Below are positions 21,828 to 34,000 of a stretch of DNA of 64,000 nucleotides, in pieces. Below the pieces are notes generated by a model. That model was not told the DNA's origin, searched no databases, and was given only the letters and a program-made list of their open reading frames with translations. Made by a program: the position numbers and the translations under genes. This DNA is from Larix kaempferi (taxonomy: Eukaryota; Streptophyta; Pinopsida; Pinales; Pinaceae), in the NCBI GenBank assembly GCA_027924585.1, contig BSBM01000763.1:1717925-1781924 (forward strand), in the 5' to 3' direction. Within the stretch, counting starts at the first letter, position 1. Every line of letters starts with the position of its first letter.

Positions 21828-21950
21828 AGCGCACTCGATTCCACCCCTTTGGAATCTCTGCAACACGTCTTCGAGAGGCTCGTCTGGCGCAAGGGACCTT
21901 CCCCTGTGGTACTCTGGACTTCCTATGATTGCTAATCTTAATGCAAATCA

Positions 21951-22580
21951 GAGTCTGCAACTGTTTCTAGTTTCCCTGCTCAGGACTCTGCTAAGAATAC
22001 GCTTGGCTCGGCTCAACTGCGCTCAACTCTTTTAGTGAAAATGACCAAGTAGCCCCGTGCTTTGAATAGAACGTGTATTTATCATAAGGCGGAATTTCAA
22101 ATGGCAACGGACCAGTGACTGGACCCGTTGGCGGCATTTAATGCATAGACAAGACAGCACCCCGCGCCTATTTATTGCAAACGCCGTTTGAAATTTCGCT
22201 GGGAAACTGTGCGCCAGAGTGATGTCGCATCGGATTTTCCAAATCTAGAAGAATCGTCGTACTGCTGCCAAATCTTAGTACAACAGATACTTGTCAGCCG
22301 TGCAGTTAATGCTTGTCAGATGGCGAAGTGACTAGCCCTCTGATCAATTCAAAATCTGGTGTCGCATCAATCTGTTTTCTGTCCTCTGCGATAAGATATC
22401 GCATCGTTTGGAAATGGAAAGTGCCAAAAACTCGCCTCTTATCAAAATTATCGCAACCACCAGGAAAACTGGCTGCGAATTCTTACCTGAAGTATTTCCC
22501 GGTGTAGACTCCTTAGGGTGCGATGCTTCATTTCAACTACACTGAACATCTGCACCATTTGCTTCCTTTCTGGGCTAGGG
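21951..22580 (-). other. G2 spacer between pol and ORF3
   Basis: There is no open frame of note on the coding strand. On the minus strand, AACAGTTGCAG lies at about 21955-21965, directly upstream of the open extension of ORF3, and would serve as a splice acceptor. Otherwise I see nothing recognisable. Confidence 0.4.
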
Positions 22581-25500
22581 CTAGGAGGTGGCATGGCCTT
22601 CGCGATACAGCTTAAGCCGACTACCATTGATCAAGGTAGGAAGAAACTCCCCACTCATAGTACGAAGCTGTATAGCACCTCCATCTGTTATTTGCTGGAT
22701 TTGATATGGTCCTAACCAATGAGTTTTGAATTTTCCAGGGAACTTTATAAACTTACTGTCATAAAGGAGTACCAAGTCTCCAAGCTGAAAGGTTTTGTGC
22801 TTGATATGCCTATCATGCCAAGCTTTTTCTCGTTCTTTCTGCACTTTTTGATGGAACCCTGCGATAAATCTGTCTTCCTCCAGATTGAGCAACTGTGCCA
22901 ATCTCTCCCCTAAAGTATCAGAATCAGCCATCTCTGTAAGCTGAGCAATCCTTAGACTGGGTAAGATGTATTCCATAGGCATAACAGCCTCTTGTCCATA
23001 TACCAGGCTGAAAGGTGTGTGCCCTGTTAGTTTCTTACACGTGGTCCTGTAAGCCCATAATACAGCATTAACTTTGAGGTCCCAGTCATCCCTTTGACTG
23101 TTACAAATCTTTGTAAGAGCATGTTCTAATATCTTATTGAAAGCCTCCACCGTACCATTAGCTTGAGGGTGGTAAGGTGTACTCTTATGGTGCTGTATTT
23201 CAAATTCCTCTGTCAAGGCTTCTATGGTGCTATTCAAAAAATGTGTGCCTTGATCACTCATCAAAGTCACTGGGCATCCAAATCTAGTGATGATGTTTTC
23301 AAAAAGAAATTGTGCTGCTGTAGCAGCATCACAATTCCTGACTGCTTTTGCCTCAGCCCACCTGGTGAGGTATTCTGTTGCTGTAATAATATATCTCGCA
23401 CCAGTTCGTTTTCCTGGGGGGTTAATAGGACCCACGAAGTCTATGGCCCACTTATCGAATGCGCGTAGCGTTATTTGTGGTCGCAACGGCATTTCATCTC
23501 TTCTGGAGGGCTTTCCTGTCCTTTGGCAGATATCGCATGATCTGCAAAACTCTTTACTGTCTTTATGTAATGTAGGCCACCATAGTCCGGCTGCTAGGAT
23601 CTTCTGAGCAGTAGGCTTCCCTGCGAAATGGCCTCCTGCGATGCCCGAATGTGCTTCCTTAAGAATGGTCTGTTTCTCGTGGGGCATAACGCATCTGCGC
23701 AAGATTTCATCTGGTCCTAACTTATAGAGGTGTCCTGCTATCAGGGTGAAGTCTGCTGCTTTCACCACTAATTGTTTCTTTTGCTGCTTGGTAAACTCAG
23801 GTGGCGCCCACCCTGTAGTAAGGAATTGAATTATGTCTCCATAATATTCATCTGCGACCTGAATGGAGAACAATTGCGCATCAGGCAAGTTGTCCTCTAA
23901 ATTACTTGGTTCTTCACCTGAGTCTAGCCTTGACAGGTGATCAGGTCCTGCGTTTAGTCTTCCTGGCTTAACAATGATTTCGAAATCATATGCCTGGAAC
24001 AACAATAGCCATCTGCATATTCTTCCCCCTAACACTGGCTTATTGACCAAGTACTTTAATGCAGAATGGTCGGTGAACATCTTGAACGGGGCACCCAATA
24101 AATAGTGCCGAAATTTCTGTAAGGCATACACCATTGCTAACCCTTCTCTCTTTGTGGTGGTGTAATTCTTCTCAGCTGTCGATAGTCTCCTGCTCGAATA
24201 TGCGATAGGGTGGTCAATACCCCCTTCGCCTGGTTGCGTGAGAATAATGCCCAGTGCGATGCCAGATGCATCCACATGAACATGAAAAGGCTTGTTCCAA
24301 TCTGGAAATACCAGAATAGGTGCTGTAACCATTTTTTCTTTTAGAGCGTCAAGACTCTTCTGACATTCCTCATTCCACTGAAATTTGATATCCTTCTTCA
24401 ATAATTTCTCCATTGGTGCGGTAATCTTGGCATAACCTTTGATAAACTTTCTGTAATACCTAGTATGACCAAGTGTAGTTCTCAGCTGCTTTACTGAGTT
24501 AGGTGCTGGTAAATTGACAATGATGGCGATCTTCGCAGGATCTACCATCAAGCCTTGTCTGCACACAATGTGACCCAACAACGTACCAAAAGGCGCACAA
24601 AATATACATTTTTTTAAGTTAAGGGAAATCTGGTGCTGTCTACATTTTTCAAACATTAATCGCAGGTTTCCTATGTGCTTCTTGACTAGTCCAAATACAG
24701 TCCAATCATCAAAATAAACTTCTAGAAATTGATGGATGTATTCCTTAAAGACAGCAACAACTACTCTAGAAAAAATTGCTGGGGCATTCTTAAGACCAAA
24801 GGGCATTACCGTATACTGAAAGGAGCCCCATTCTGTCGCAAATGTGGTCTTGTGCCTGTCATCTGGATGGATTCTTATCTGGTGATAGCCTGAAAAGCCA
24901 TCAGTAAATGAATAGATTTCTTGTCCTCCAACATTGTCTAAGACTTCATCAGTGAATGGTGTCGGAAATGGGTCATGCAGCGATGCATCATTCAGTTTGC
25001 GCAAGTCGACACAGATCCTGATGTCTCCTTTTGTTTTCTTTTCTTGTACTACCATGGGACTAACCCACTCACTTTCTTCAACAGGTTCAATGATGCCTGC
25101 TGCTAACATCTTATCTATTTCATCTTTTACTTTTTCTTTATACCGCGGATTCAACCTGTATGGGCGTTGCTTAACCGGCTTAGCGTCCTCCTTAAGCGGT
25201 ATTCTCATGACTCCGAGGTCACCCACTATTCCCTTCATTTCTGTAAAGTTGGTAGGAAATAGGTCCTGATACTCATGTAATAGGTCTGTGATTTGGCCAA
25301 TTGTCTCATCATCCCAATAATCTCCAATAGAGGCAAACTTAGGGTCTGTTTCTGTGCCAATATTGCTCTTTCTAATCTTGATTGGTTCTGTTACAGCTGG
25401 AATTTCTAAGTGCGGGCCTTCAACTTCACGTGTACCTTCTGTTTCTGCGATATTGATACTGCGAGGATCTTCATCCTCATCGCTTGAGTCTTGTGCGCAG

Positions 25501-28500
25501 TTGTAACATTCTAGTGCATGTTCCATCTGAATAGCCCACTCGGGTTGCAAATCCGCTGGTAATGGGCAATCCTCAAATATTTTAGTCTTTATGATCTTCA
25601 AGGCCCGATCAATGCTTGGATGCTCAGATTCGAAACTGAATGTGACCAAAAAGTTTTCAATCATAATAGGCCATGAGATAGTTCCTTTTCTTATCTCTGC
25701 TTCTGTATACCAATTCCGTGGAATTGTATCCAGTGTATGGATAAACAAATGAACCCATTCTTCTGCTGGAATTTCTAGCCAACTCTGTTCACAGTTCATA
25801 ATGTGTGCTCTGGGATCACTCTCCCCTGTGTATTTCTGCTGTGTACAGTCTTTTTCTTTAGAGAATCTAATGCGCATCAATCTCTTACAATCATACCATG
25901 ATGCGATATGTTCCTTGTGTGTGTACCACCATCTTGCAGGTGTGGCTCGAACTGCAAGGTCAAAAACCTCCATCCTCTGCTCTTGAGGGACCTTTTGTTC
26001 AAACTGCTGCAAAAAATCATTGACGTCTGCTAATCCATCAAAAGTTGGAATATACCTGTTTTCCGTCCCAATCCATCGCAGTGATTTAGTCATTAATGCG
26101 CATCTGCGAATAGAGACTTCGTGGAGTCTATTTTGCCAATTCTCTAAGACAACATCTGAATTTGATGTGCAGGAGCTATCACATCTCCAGCTGATATGTC
26201 CATCAGCTGTAGGATCAATGTAATCTATCTGATTAGAAGTCATTTGGTACAAATTTTCCATGTTATGCACCTCCTCTTCTGCTTTGATTGGCTCAATGTA
26301 GCGAGGACCCTGTAAAGGGTCTAATGGTGCGATAACACGGACTTGAGCATCTTCAAATGTCATCTGCCTTTTCTTTAAGTTGATAACAGCCTTGTTATCA
26401 AAATCCCAATCAATACCTAATAGAGCTGGATAGGGTTTGGTGTCACCAATAATTTCTATGATCTCAAAATCGGCATATGTGTGAACTCCGTCGATGTCCA
26501 CTAGGACATGCGATAGGCGACCCATCGGTGATATTCTCTGCTGATTAGCTAGTCTAAGATGGATAGGGGATCTGCTTAGTTTTGGACTTCCCATCTGTTC
26601 CCATGTCTGCTTAGTCAAGACATTTACTTCTGAACCTAAGTCTAGGACAACCTCATCCATTTCAAATAGTCCGATCTGCGCTGTGAGCCTCATCTCTCTT
26701 CCTGTCCTTGTATGGCCCATTATATGGTGAATGGTGCGCTGTGTATTGCTCACAGAAGGGCTCTGTTGACATTGGTCAATAACTTTCTGAAGTTCCTCTA
26801 CAGCTTTCCCATTTCTTAGAAGTTTCAAACAACTCTGCAAGAAGGACTGTACACTCCCGGTCAATTCCTCTTCGTCGCATCTGCCAGATGTGCTAGCCTG
26901 TGGTATCTGCGCAGTACTAACATCCTGCGGTGGTTTCCGTGGTATACCCTGAGATGGTAATAATAGTGATCTGGGCGGTGTCTGTTCAGCAAAGGAAGTC
27001 TTAGTTTGTTGAAATGCCTCCTTATTCTTCTGTAGATCAAGTGGGATAGGTTTTCCTGGAGCTTTGCGCACCCACTGCGTTCCTGTCGTTTTTTCCACGT
27101 CCTGCGATATGTTGCTTGTGGAGAGGCCACTGCGAGTTACAATATTGACCCGTGGTTCAGTTTCGTTCTGCTCAGCAGCGATAAACTGGATAGTCTGATT
27201 GGTTGCTGGCTTGGCGTCCTTGATCTTAGCTATCAGTATGGGACATTCCTCTATTGTGTGGTCATAAGATTTACAATACTTGCACGTTGTAGTAGGGTTC
27301 TGACAGTCCCTAGCATAATGTCCTGTGCCTCCACAGTTATAACAGGTGATAGTTCCACGGCCACGGCCAGGTTCATAGCCTCCTCCGCGTCCTCGGCCTC
27401 TGAAATTTCCTCCACGGCCTCCCTGATTCGGATCAGTTTGTGCACGTACTGCTGGTCCGGATGCTTCTGACTGAACTCTGTAGAGGTCGTGCTTCCTTTC
27501 TATCATTAACTCATAAGCTCTACAATTGTTTTCGTCATGTCCCACAGATTTACAGAAGTTGCAATATAGGTTCTTTGGTGTCTGCACATATTTCTGAAGG
27601 AGAGGGCATTCCTGAGGACTGTGTCCTCTGGTTCTACAAATCTCGCACCATGGCCCCTGGTTCTGCATCAACGGGTTAGGAGCTCCACTGGCGATATAGT
27701 CAGCAAAGACAGGGCAGTTATCCTTACTGTGTCCCTGCGCTTTACACTTAGTACACCAAATTTCATGCGCAACCTCCTTTCCTTTCTTAATTTCATGCAG
27801 CTGTAAGGTGAGGTTAGCTAGCTGATTTTGCAGATTAGTGATACCGGTGCTAGTTTCTGCTAGAGGTGAAGCCTCTAGTTTCATTGCCATTTCTAATGCT
27901 TCATCTTGTGTATTTAATTTCTGTTGCATTAGCGGAAGTCTGATGTGTGGTAATATTACTGCGATAAACCATTCTTTATGCTGTTGAGGCGCAAGCTCAA
28001 AGCTTACCTGATCAATGAGGGTCTTGAATCTCTGGTCAAAATCCCAAACCGTCTCCGTAGGCAATTGTTTAATATCTTTAAGTTCTGCTATGCATTGTGA
28101 CTCGGATTTAGGTTTTTTAAACTCTTTAATCATAGCAGTTCTAACCTGTGCAAGCGTTCTGTTATGGCCAGTGGTATACTTCATATACCAAGTTAATGCT
28201 CTTTCTCTAAATGTGGTGGCCAGCTGGACAAGCTTGACATTATCATCTTGTATTTGCTTAATGGTCCATATGGCTTCGCATAAGAACCAGTGTTGCTCAG
28301 GGTCCTCCGACCCTGTACCTTTGAATGTTGGTAGCTTCATATCATCTCCCATTCTGTTTCTAGATGGTGGGTTCTGGTTTGCTGTATGACTACCACTCGG
28401 CTGTGTAGATGTGGAGGGTGTAGCGGCAGTATTCGCTGTATAAGAGCTACTGGACGGGGTTCCTGCGGGATTATTCTGAGTTCCGACTGGCTTTTGAGGA

Positions 28501-28637
28501 GTCCTAGGGTTCTGACTCTGCTGTCTCGGGTGATCTGAGCTGTCTTCTTCAGAAGAAGATGAATCGTTGACTCTATATCTTTTACCACTACGTGTATGTC
28601 CAAGATACTCGTAATCACTTTCAGAGTCTACTGACAT
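22581..28637 (-). CDS. G2 Gag-Pol polyprotein with five zinc knuckles and an extra gag-like region
   Basis: 2018 aa from ATG at 28635-28637, one uninterrupted frame. Residues about 95-260 are a gag capsid domain. Five CCHC knuckles follow near 293, 331, 357, 433 and 452 (for example [14 protein letters not shown]). The protease site near 665 reads VVLDLGSE, with Leu where Ser/Thr is usual. About 860-1020 has a second gag-like region (TPARWWY, then [13 protein letters not shown]). RT starts near 1150, with [10 protein letters not shown] and catalytic YFDD near 1307. RNase H runs about 1450-1560 ([14 protein letters not shown]). Integrase has an HHCC finger near 1660-1710, then AIDFVGP, SDQGTHF and GTVEAFNK for D, D and E, and a GPY module ([10 protein letters not shown]). 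There is no chromodomain. All catalytic motifs except the protease triad look normal, so it is probably functional. Confidence 0.93.
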   Translation of the reverse strand: MSVDSESDYEYLGHTRSGKRYRVNDSSSSEEDSSDHPRQQSQNPRTPQKPVGTQNNPAGTPSSSSYTANTAATPSTSTQPSGSHTANQNPPSRNRMGDDMKLPTFKGTGSEDPEQHWFLCEAIWTIKQIQDDNVKLVQLATTFRERALTWYMKYTTGHNRTLAQVRTAMIKEFKKPKSESQCIAELKDIKQLPTETVWDFDQRFKTLIDQVSFELAPQQHKEWFIAVILPHIRLPLMQQKLNTQDEALEMAMKLEASPLAETSTGITNLQNQLANLTLQLHEIKKGKEVAHEIWCTKCKAQGHSKDNCPVFADYIASGAPNPLMQNQGPWCEICRTRGHSPQECPLLQKYVQTPKNLYCNFCKSVGHDENNCRAYELMIERKHDLYRVQSEASGPAVRAQTDPNQGGRGGNFRGRGRGGGYEPGRGRGTITCYNCGGTGHYARDCQNPTTTCKYCKSYDHTIEECPILIAKIKDAKPATNQTIQFIAAEQNETEPRVNIVTRSGLSTSNISQDVEKTTGTQWVRKAPGKPIPLDLQKNKEAFQQTKTSFAEQTPPRSLLLPSQGIPRKPPQDVSTAQIPQASTSGRCDEEELTGSVQSFLQSCLKLLRNGKAVEELQKVIDQCQQSPSVSNTQRTIHHIMGHTRTGREMRLTAQIGLFEMDEVVLDLGSEVNVLTKQTWEQMGSPKLSRSPIHLRLANQQRISPMGRLSHVLVDIDGVHTYADFEIIEIIGDTKPYPALLGIDWDFDNKAVINLKKRQMTFEDAQVRVIAPLDPLQGPRYIEPIKAEEEVHNMENLYQMTSNQIDYIDPTADGHISWRCDSSCTSNSDVVLENWQNRLHEVSIRRCALMTKSLRWIGTENRYIPTFDGLADVNDFLQQFEQKVPQEQRMEVFDLAVRATPARWWYTHKEHIASWYDCKRLMRIRFSKEKDCTQQKYTGESDPRAHIMNCEQSWLEIPAEEWVHLFIHTLDTIPRNWYTEAEIRKGTISWPIMIENFLVTFSFESEHPSIDRALKIIKTKIFEDCPLPADLQPEWAIQMEHALECYNCAQDSSDEDEDPRSINIAETEGTREVEGPHLEIPAVTEPIKIRKSNIGTETDPKFASIGDYWDDETIGQITDLLHEYQDLFPTNFTEMKGIVGDLGVMRIPLKEDAKPVKQRPYRLNPRYKEKVKDEIDKMLAAGIIEPVEESEWVSPMVVQEKKTKGDIRICVDLRKLNDASLHDPFPTPFTDEVLDNVGGQEIYSFTDGFSGYHQIRIHPDDRHKTTFATEWGSFQYTVMPFGLKNAPAIFSRVVVAVFKEYIHQFLEVYFDDWTVFGLVKKHIGNLRLMFEKCRQHQISLNLKKCIFCAPFGTLLGHIVCRQGLMVDPAKIAIIVNLPAPNSVKQLRTTLGHTRYYRKFIKGYAKITAPMEKLLKKDIKFQWNEECQKSLDALKEKMVTAPILVFPDWNKPFHVHVDASGIALGIILTQPGEGGIDHPIAYSSRRLSTAEKNYTTTKREGLAMVYALQKFRHYLLGAPFKMFTDHSALKYLVNKPVLGGRICRWLLLFQAYDFEIIVKPGRLNAGPDHLSRLDSGEEPSNLEDNLPDAQLFSIQVADEYYGDIIQFLTTGWAPPEFTKQQKKQLVVKAADFTLIAGHLYKLGPDEILRRCVMPHEKQTILKEAHSGIAGGHFAGKPTAQKILAAGLWWPTLHKDSKEFCRSCDICQRTGKPSRRDEMPLRPQITLRAFDKWAIDFVGPINPPGKRTGARYIITATEYLTRWAEAKAVRNCDAATAAQFLFENIITRFGCPVTLMSDQGTHFLNSTIEALTEEFEIQHHKSTPYHPQANGTVEAFNKILEHALTKICNSQRDDWDLKVNAVLWAYRTTCKKLTGHTPFSLVYGQEAVMPMEYILPSLRIAQLTEMADSDTLGERLAQLLNLEEDRFIAGFHQKVQKEREKAWHDRHIKHKTFQLGDLVLLYDSKFIKFPGKFKTHWLGPYQIQQITDGGAIQLRTMSGEFLPTLINGSRLKLYREGHATS

Positions 28638-28652
28638 TACAATATCATGCTA

Positions 28653-29135
28653 CTATTCATCTGAGAGTATATCCAGTACTCCTTTTTCATATAGTAATTG
28701 CTTAATGGACAGACTTAGAGAATTTAGGTACTTACCGCGATAACCCTTGAAGAAGTACCGTTCTGCTGCGCTGAAACTCTTTCTCTGATCAACCGCGAAC
28801 TCTGTGATGAAGCCTTCCAGCAGACTCGCAAGCCAGAAGTCTACTGCGCGTGAGATGGGGTTATCGACACCTTTCAAGGTCTGAATCAGCTCTGCTGTCC
28901 AGACAACTTCTCGATTCTTCTTGACACCGCTGTTGTCAGCAAGATTTGATAACCAACCATATAACTCAATAGCATAAGTTACGAAGAATATCTCGTGGAG
29001 ATCTGTAAAAATGTGCTTCTGTAGCCAAGCCTCAGTGCTCAGTCTAGGATTCTTGTTTTCTTTTGCAGCAAACTCTCTTTCTTTTGACTCAACCCACTGG
29101 TTAAGTTCTTGCTTGGTAGGATGCCAACAGAACAT
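28653..29135 (-). CDS. G2 ORF1: short protein upstream of gag, in frame with gag-pol
   Basis: 160 aa from ATG at 29133-29135, only 18 bases downstream of the primer site. It lies in the same frame as gag-pol and is separated from it by TAG TAG (28650-28655) and four sense codons. The protein is Trp/Leu-rich and mixed-charge, with no zinc finger or membrane segment. I do not recognise the family. An extra ORF before gag is known in Ogre elements, but I see no sequence basis to call it homologous. It could be a separate translation product or an N-terminal gag extension reached by readthrough. Confidence 0.75.
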   Translation of the reverse strand: MFCWHPTKQELNQWVESKEREFAAKENKNPRLSTEAWLQKHIFTDLHEIFFVTYAIELYGWLSNLADNSGVKKNREVVWTAELIQTLKGVDNPISRAVDFWLASLLEGFITEFAVDQRKSFSAAERYFFKGYRGKYLNSLSLSIKQLLYEKGVLDILSDE

Positions 29136-29152
29136 CAGCTCAATGTGTTCAA

Positions 29153-29168
29153 ACCGGCAACGGAACCA
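29153..29168 (-). other. Primer binding site of G2 (tRNA-Asp-like)
   Basis: On the minus strand TGGTTCCGTTGCCGG begins two bases after the 5' LTR end. From memory of plant tRNA-Asp primer sites used by Athila elements (TGGCGCCGTTGCCGG), it differs at two positions. Another tRNA could match better. Confidence 0.6.
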
Positions 29169-29170
29169 TT

Positions 29171-30724
29171 TGTTGATCTTTCTTTTTCTCTTCTAGCAGA
29201 CCCGGGCTGACGGTAATCTTTTAGACCAACAGAACCCTTAGCTCACTGGCCCTTTCGGCAACAGGTCGCAGAAGCAACCTGAAGTCTCACCCGAAGTGAT
29301 TCTAATGGGAGGCAGAAGACTCAAGTGTCCTCAGCCAAGTTCCGAGGCATCCAGGGTGCTTAAACCCACCTTAACCCCTTCCTCTGGAGCTGACTATCTC
29401 ATTCCATTACTCCGGCTACGCCTCCGTCTTATCGCATCACGCAGGGAATGCGATAAGTCTTCCCCTATGTGAAACCGTCTAGCGATGCCTAAGATATCGT
29501 AGGCGCGATATCTTCCCCTTCTAGTTCCTGCGGTAAGTGAACTTTGACCACTTCCTGGATTAATAGGTGGTCTCAGCTATTCCTATCCTGGTACTGAAGT
29601 TAGCAACAACATTCAGTCTCCAAGCATACCCCTCGCTAATGAACTTGACCCTTGATATCGCGCGGCAACGTAATTAAGTAGAATATTACTTTGAGCAGGG
29701 TCTAAGTAGACCATTCATGACTTACATTCAGTTCATACTCGCACATTATCCTCTGTTAACAATTATCTAGTTGCTATGCGGGTAGCTATGGTTATCACAA
29801 TTATTATACATCATTCAGAAGTTAAACTGACGACCATGTACACTACTTATAACAGACTGAAGCATTCATATATAACACAGACAAGTGCATGAGAGCAGTA
29901 GCTACACAAATACAATAGTGCGACTTAGATAAGCACGCTGTTACTCCCAGGGAGAGAACTGCGCCCAGGGGAACTGCGGTTCTTGTTTACAACTATGAAG
30001 GATAAACACAGCTCCGTTCCACTCTTTACAACAAGGGTCTTCTGGGAAACTCCACCTCAGTGGGAGCCCTTCTCTATAGACCTCTTTCTCTTCCTGCCTT
30101 TTACAATGCACTCTCTTTCTCTCACAATCCCTGCGGATCGCACTATCTCTCAACAGGTTAGCCCTATGTTCTCTCAGGGACGTCCAGACTCTGCAACAAC
30201 AGACTTGGCTAGCCTCTACCTGATGTCTCTATCACTATGTGGCCAACCCCTTATCCTATAAAAAGACTACTATATATAGATGGCCCGAAGGTCTCATCGC
30301 AGTTACAAAACTGTGGGCCTTATCCCAACAGTGACTCAACCCTAACCACTTACAGTCAACTGGCTGTACTTCCATGGCCGCCTTCTGTCTCGTCGCCGCT
30401 TCCTGCAGTCCTTAGTATTTAATGCATCGGCCCGTCGCTTCTTCTTGGTTCAAGCAACGCTGACTGTAGTCCTTCTTCTTTAATGAGGGTAGCTGAACCC
30501 TCTCTTCATCTCCGGCGCCTTTATTGCGGTGGTTGAGCTCTCCCTTCGGCCTCTTCTTTGTACCACATGCTTGACTTTTCTGTACCTATCGCCGTGATTC
30601 CCGCCGGAATTTGCGCTACGGCGATATCTTTGTCTTACCGCCAAAATTGGTACTTTCTCTCCAAAATTAGTTATCCTTCCCAAAATTAGCAGCTTCCTAA
30701 ATGCTGCGGAAGTTCTCTCCAACA
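29171..30724 (-). mobile_element. G2 5' LTR
   Basis: It is collinear with 17468-19021 (offset 11703). Differences seen by eye include C/T in GGGCTGAyGG, A/G in TTCCTrGATT, C/A in AGGGmGAG, C/A in AACTmTGAAGG, A/G in GGCCCrAAGG and C/A in CTTAGTmTTT. The TATA-like box is at 30270-30279. Confidence 0.97.
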
Positions 30725-30729
30725 TTGAT
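30725..30729 (+). repeat. Target-site duplication of G2, right copy
   Basis: TTGAT, identical to 17463-17467. Confidence 0.95.
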
Positions 30730-31079
30730 AAACACGACTCTAGACTTACAACGTAGGTTATGCTATTATTAAATTATTAATTAATTAATGTGACCAAGGC
30801 AATAAACCTTAATTGAATGTCTTGAAGAGTCGATGACGACTTAATGAGGATTGTGTGGAATCCAATAACAAAACCTATGTAGAACTACTGTTGTAAATTT
30901 AGTACCGGGTGGCCTCAAGATGGCCTGATCGAAACATCCTGAACTATAGCTCTTAGAGTAAAAAACGCTCGTAAATTAGTCTTGGTGCACTTTTGAATTA
31001 ATTATTGAGTTTAATAGTAAATTAGTCATGATGTCATTGTGTGCTAACTATCCTATTATTCCATGTGGCAGGGATAAAC
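30730..31079 (+). other. G1 leader, last part before gag
   Basis: Noncoding, AT-rich. Just before the gag ATG the sequence TTCCATGTGGCAG/G looks like a 3' splice site, so part of the long leader might be removed as an intron. No other feature is seen. Confidence 0.4.
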
Positions 31080-34000
31080 ATGGTAAGAACGCGAGCAGGT
31101 CGGGGGCGAGGTCAGACGACGGCATTACCTAAGCCGAGTGTGCCGACACCATCGCCAGAGACCATTCTTATACTGCGCTCATTGGAAGCGATAAACGAAA
31201 CACTCAGGGGACTAGCACAGAGAGGTAGTGTTGCCTCGGAGGTAGAGGTGGAGGCCCCTCCACTAAGGGAGGAAGTTCCTGTGGTAGAAGCGAATATGGT
31301 ACCAAGAACTCCGCATTAGGATATCAAAAGGGAGCTTCAGAAGATAAGGCTTCCAGAATTTTTGGGGGGTCGATCAGGGATACGAGCAGAGTCGTGGTTG
31401 GAAGAGATGACCAGGTGCTTGACCTTGCAGGAGTACACCTCCACGTCCAAGTCCAAACTAGCCATATTTCAACTAAAGGGGGCCGCTTTGAACTGGTGCG
31501 GAAACTAAGAAAGGCGGCTACACCTTACACCAGACACGGTTCCATGGGAACTGTTTGTGAAAAAATTCAAAGGGAAGTACCTACCCGCATCCTACCAGGA
31601 AGAACAAGCAGGGGCTCTTCATTCCTTGGTACAAAGGCATCTATCTGTGGAGGAGTATGAAGAGAGGTTCATGGAATTAGTGAAGTATGTCCCTTACTTG
31701 GACAATGAAAAACGCCAGGTTGAGCGCTTCATGTATGGGCTCAATGCCAAGATCAGGGATCAGGTACGGATGTGGAAACCAACTTTGGTCGCCGAAGTAG
31801 TAGATTGTGCTCGTTACACTGAGGAGATGTTGGGTGCAAATCCCATCAGGTCATTCAACTCTTAGCAGTTAGGGTTTGTGGGGAAAGCCCCTCGAAGCTA
31901 TCCTCAGGGAGGATATGCGAGGCCACCTCCCTACGGGAACAGGAGCACACCAAGAGTCGCAGCGGTAGACAGATTAGTGGCAACTAGGGTGGTGCCCCAG
32001 TCAGCCACAGGAACTCACCAGGGTGTGAGGAATTTCAGAGGATCAGCTAGTAGGGGAAGGGGTCCTAGGGGGAGGAACCCCTCTCAGAGGTTTGAACAGG
32101 TTATCTCTCCCACTCCATTACAGGTTGCTTGTTGGGGATGTGGAGGTCCACATTACCAGCATGACTATCCCGAATTACGATCTGGTACAGTACGTCGAGA
32201 AGGAAAAGCTCCAATGGGGAGTGGGGGTAGTAGGCATCAGATCTCGGCTGTAGTAAACAACCATCAGGAAGAGCACCAACCCACTATAGTGGAATCATCA
32301 GGTACAGTCAATAATGTCAAGCTTAGAATATTGTTTGATCCTGGTGCTACTGATAGTTTCATTTCTCCATATGCATTAGACAAATGTGGGTTGGCAGCCT
32401 ATGAGCATGACGATTTCAGCTTAGTCGAAATGGCTTCAGGGGTAAAGCAAGCAGTAGGACCTAGTGTCGATAATTGTGTAGTGGATCTCGGGGTGTGTGT
32501 GACACAAGTCAAAGTGTACGTCACCACCCTCGGAACTTATGATATCATCATAGGTATGAATTGGCTTGAGGAACATCGAGCTTTCTTGGACTGTTATGGG
32601 AAGAAAGTTCTTTGCATTAATGACAACGGAGAGGCCATCAAGATCTAGGGTATCAAACGGAAGGTGTCCCTACGGTTCATATCAACGATGAACGTAAAGC
32701 GATGTATGCGACAGGGATTCTAGTTGTACATTGTTGAAGCGGTAAACAGTGAGAAGGGACCCTCCTTTGATGACTATCCAGTATTAGCCGAGTTCAGTGA
32801 TGTATTCCCAAAGGAATTACCTGGGTTACCTCCAAAAAGGGAACTTGATTTTACCATTGAGGTAAAACCCGGTTCAGAGCCAACATCGAAGACACCTTAT
32901 AGGATGACGGCCCCAGAACTTTGTGAGTCGCAAATGCAGTTGAAGGAACTGCTAGATCTAGGCTTCATCAGACCAAGTATTTCACCATGGGGTGCGCCAG
33001 TAATCTTTGTGAAGAAGAAGGATGGTTCCTTGCATCTTTGCATTGATTACCGAGATTTGAATAGAGCCACCGTGAAGAATAGGTACCCGATACCTCGAAT
33101 TGATGAACTCTTTGATCAAATGAAAGGGGCGACAGTCTTCTCAAAGATCGACTTACGATCAGGTTACCACCAGCTATGGATTAAGGAAGGTGATATACCT
33201 AAGACTTCTTTTCGAGCAAGGTTTGGGCACTATGAGTTTGTGGTGGTACCCTTCGGTTTGACCAATGCCCCAGCTGTATTCATGAGTCTCATGAATAGCG
33301 TGTTTTGAAAATACTTAGATCAATTTGTGCAAGTCTTCTTGGATGACATCCTCATCTACTCCAAGAATGAACAGGAGCACGAGGAACACTTGCAAATAGT
33401 GTTGTCATGCTTAAGGGAGCATCAGTTGTATGGTAAGTTGTCCAAATGTTCATTCTATCAGAAGGAGATCCATTACCTAGGGCATATAATTTCCAGTGAG
33501 GGAATTTCTGTTGACCTTGAAAAGGTGAAGGCCATAATGGAATGGCCCGTGCCAAAGAATGTGCATGAAGTAAGGAGCTTCATGGGGTTAGCCGGGTATT
33601 ATAGAAGGTTTGTTGGGGGTTTCTCAAAAATTGCAAAACCCATAACTACCTTACAGCGTAAAGGCACTAGGTATGAATGGACAGATGAATGCGATGCCAC
33701 ATTCGCCGAGTTGAAAAGACTATTGACGAGTGCACCAATTCTACGAGTTCCAGATATGGAGAAGGAATTCACGGTTTGGACCGATGCTTCAAGGCAAGGT
33801 TTGGGTGCAGTGTTGATGCAGGAAGGTGGGGTAATAGCTTATGCGTCAAGAAAGCTAAAAACACATGAAGAGAATTACCCTACTCATGACCTAGAGTTAG
33901 CTGCAGTGATGTTAGCTTTGAAGCTTTGGAGACATTACCTTGTTGGACGAAGCTTTGAGCTCAAGTCTGATCACCAAAGCTTAAGGTATATCTTCACTCA

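Larger units (their letters stand above)
17468..30724 (-). mobile_element. G2: young, complete 13.26-kb Ty3/gypsy element with extra ORFs
   Basis: Two 1554-bp LTRs, a 5-bp TTGAT target duplication, a primer site, a polypurine tract and three long intact ORFs define the element. It reads on the minus strand: 5' LTR 29171-30724, ORF1, gag-pol, about 0.7 kb spacer, ORF3, 3' LTR 17468-19021. By eye the LTRs differ at about six substitutions and no indels, so insertion is recent. The size, a tRNA-Asp-like primer site, an ORF in the env position and no chromodomain point to the Athila/Tat side of Ty3/gypsy. The RT and integrase are not close enough to a lineage I know to name one. Confidence 0.95.
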
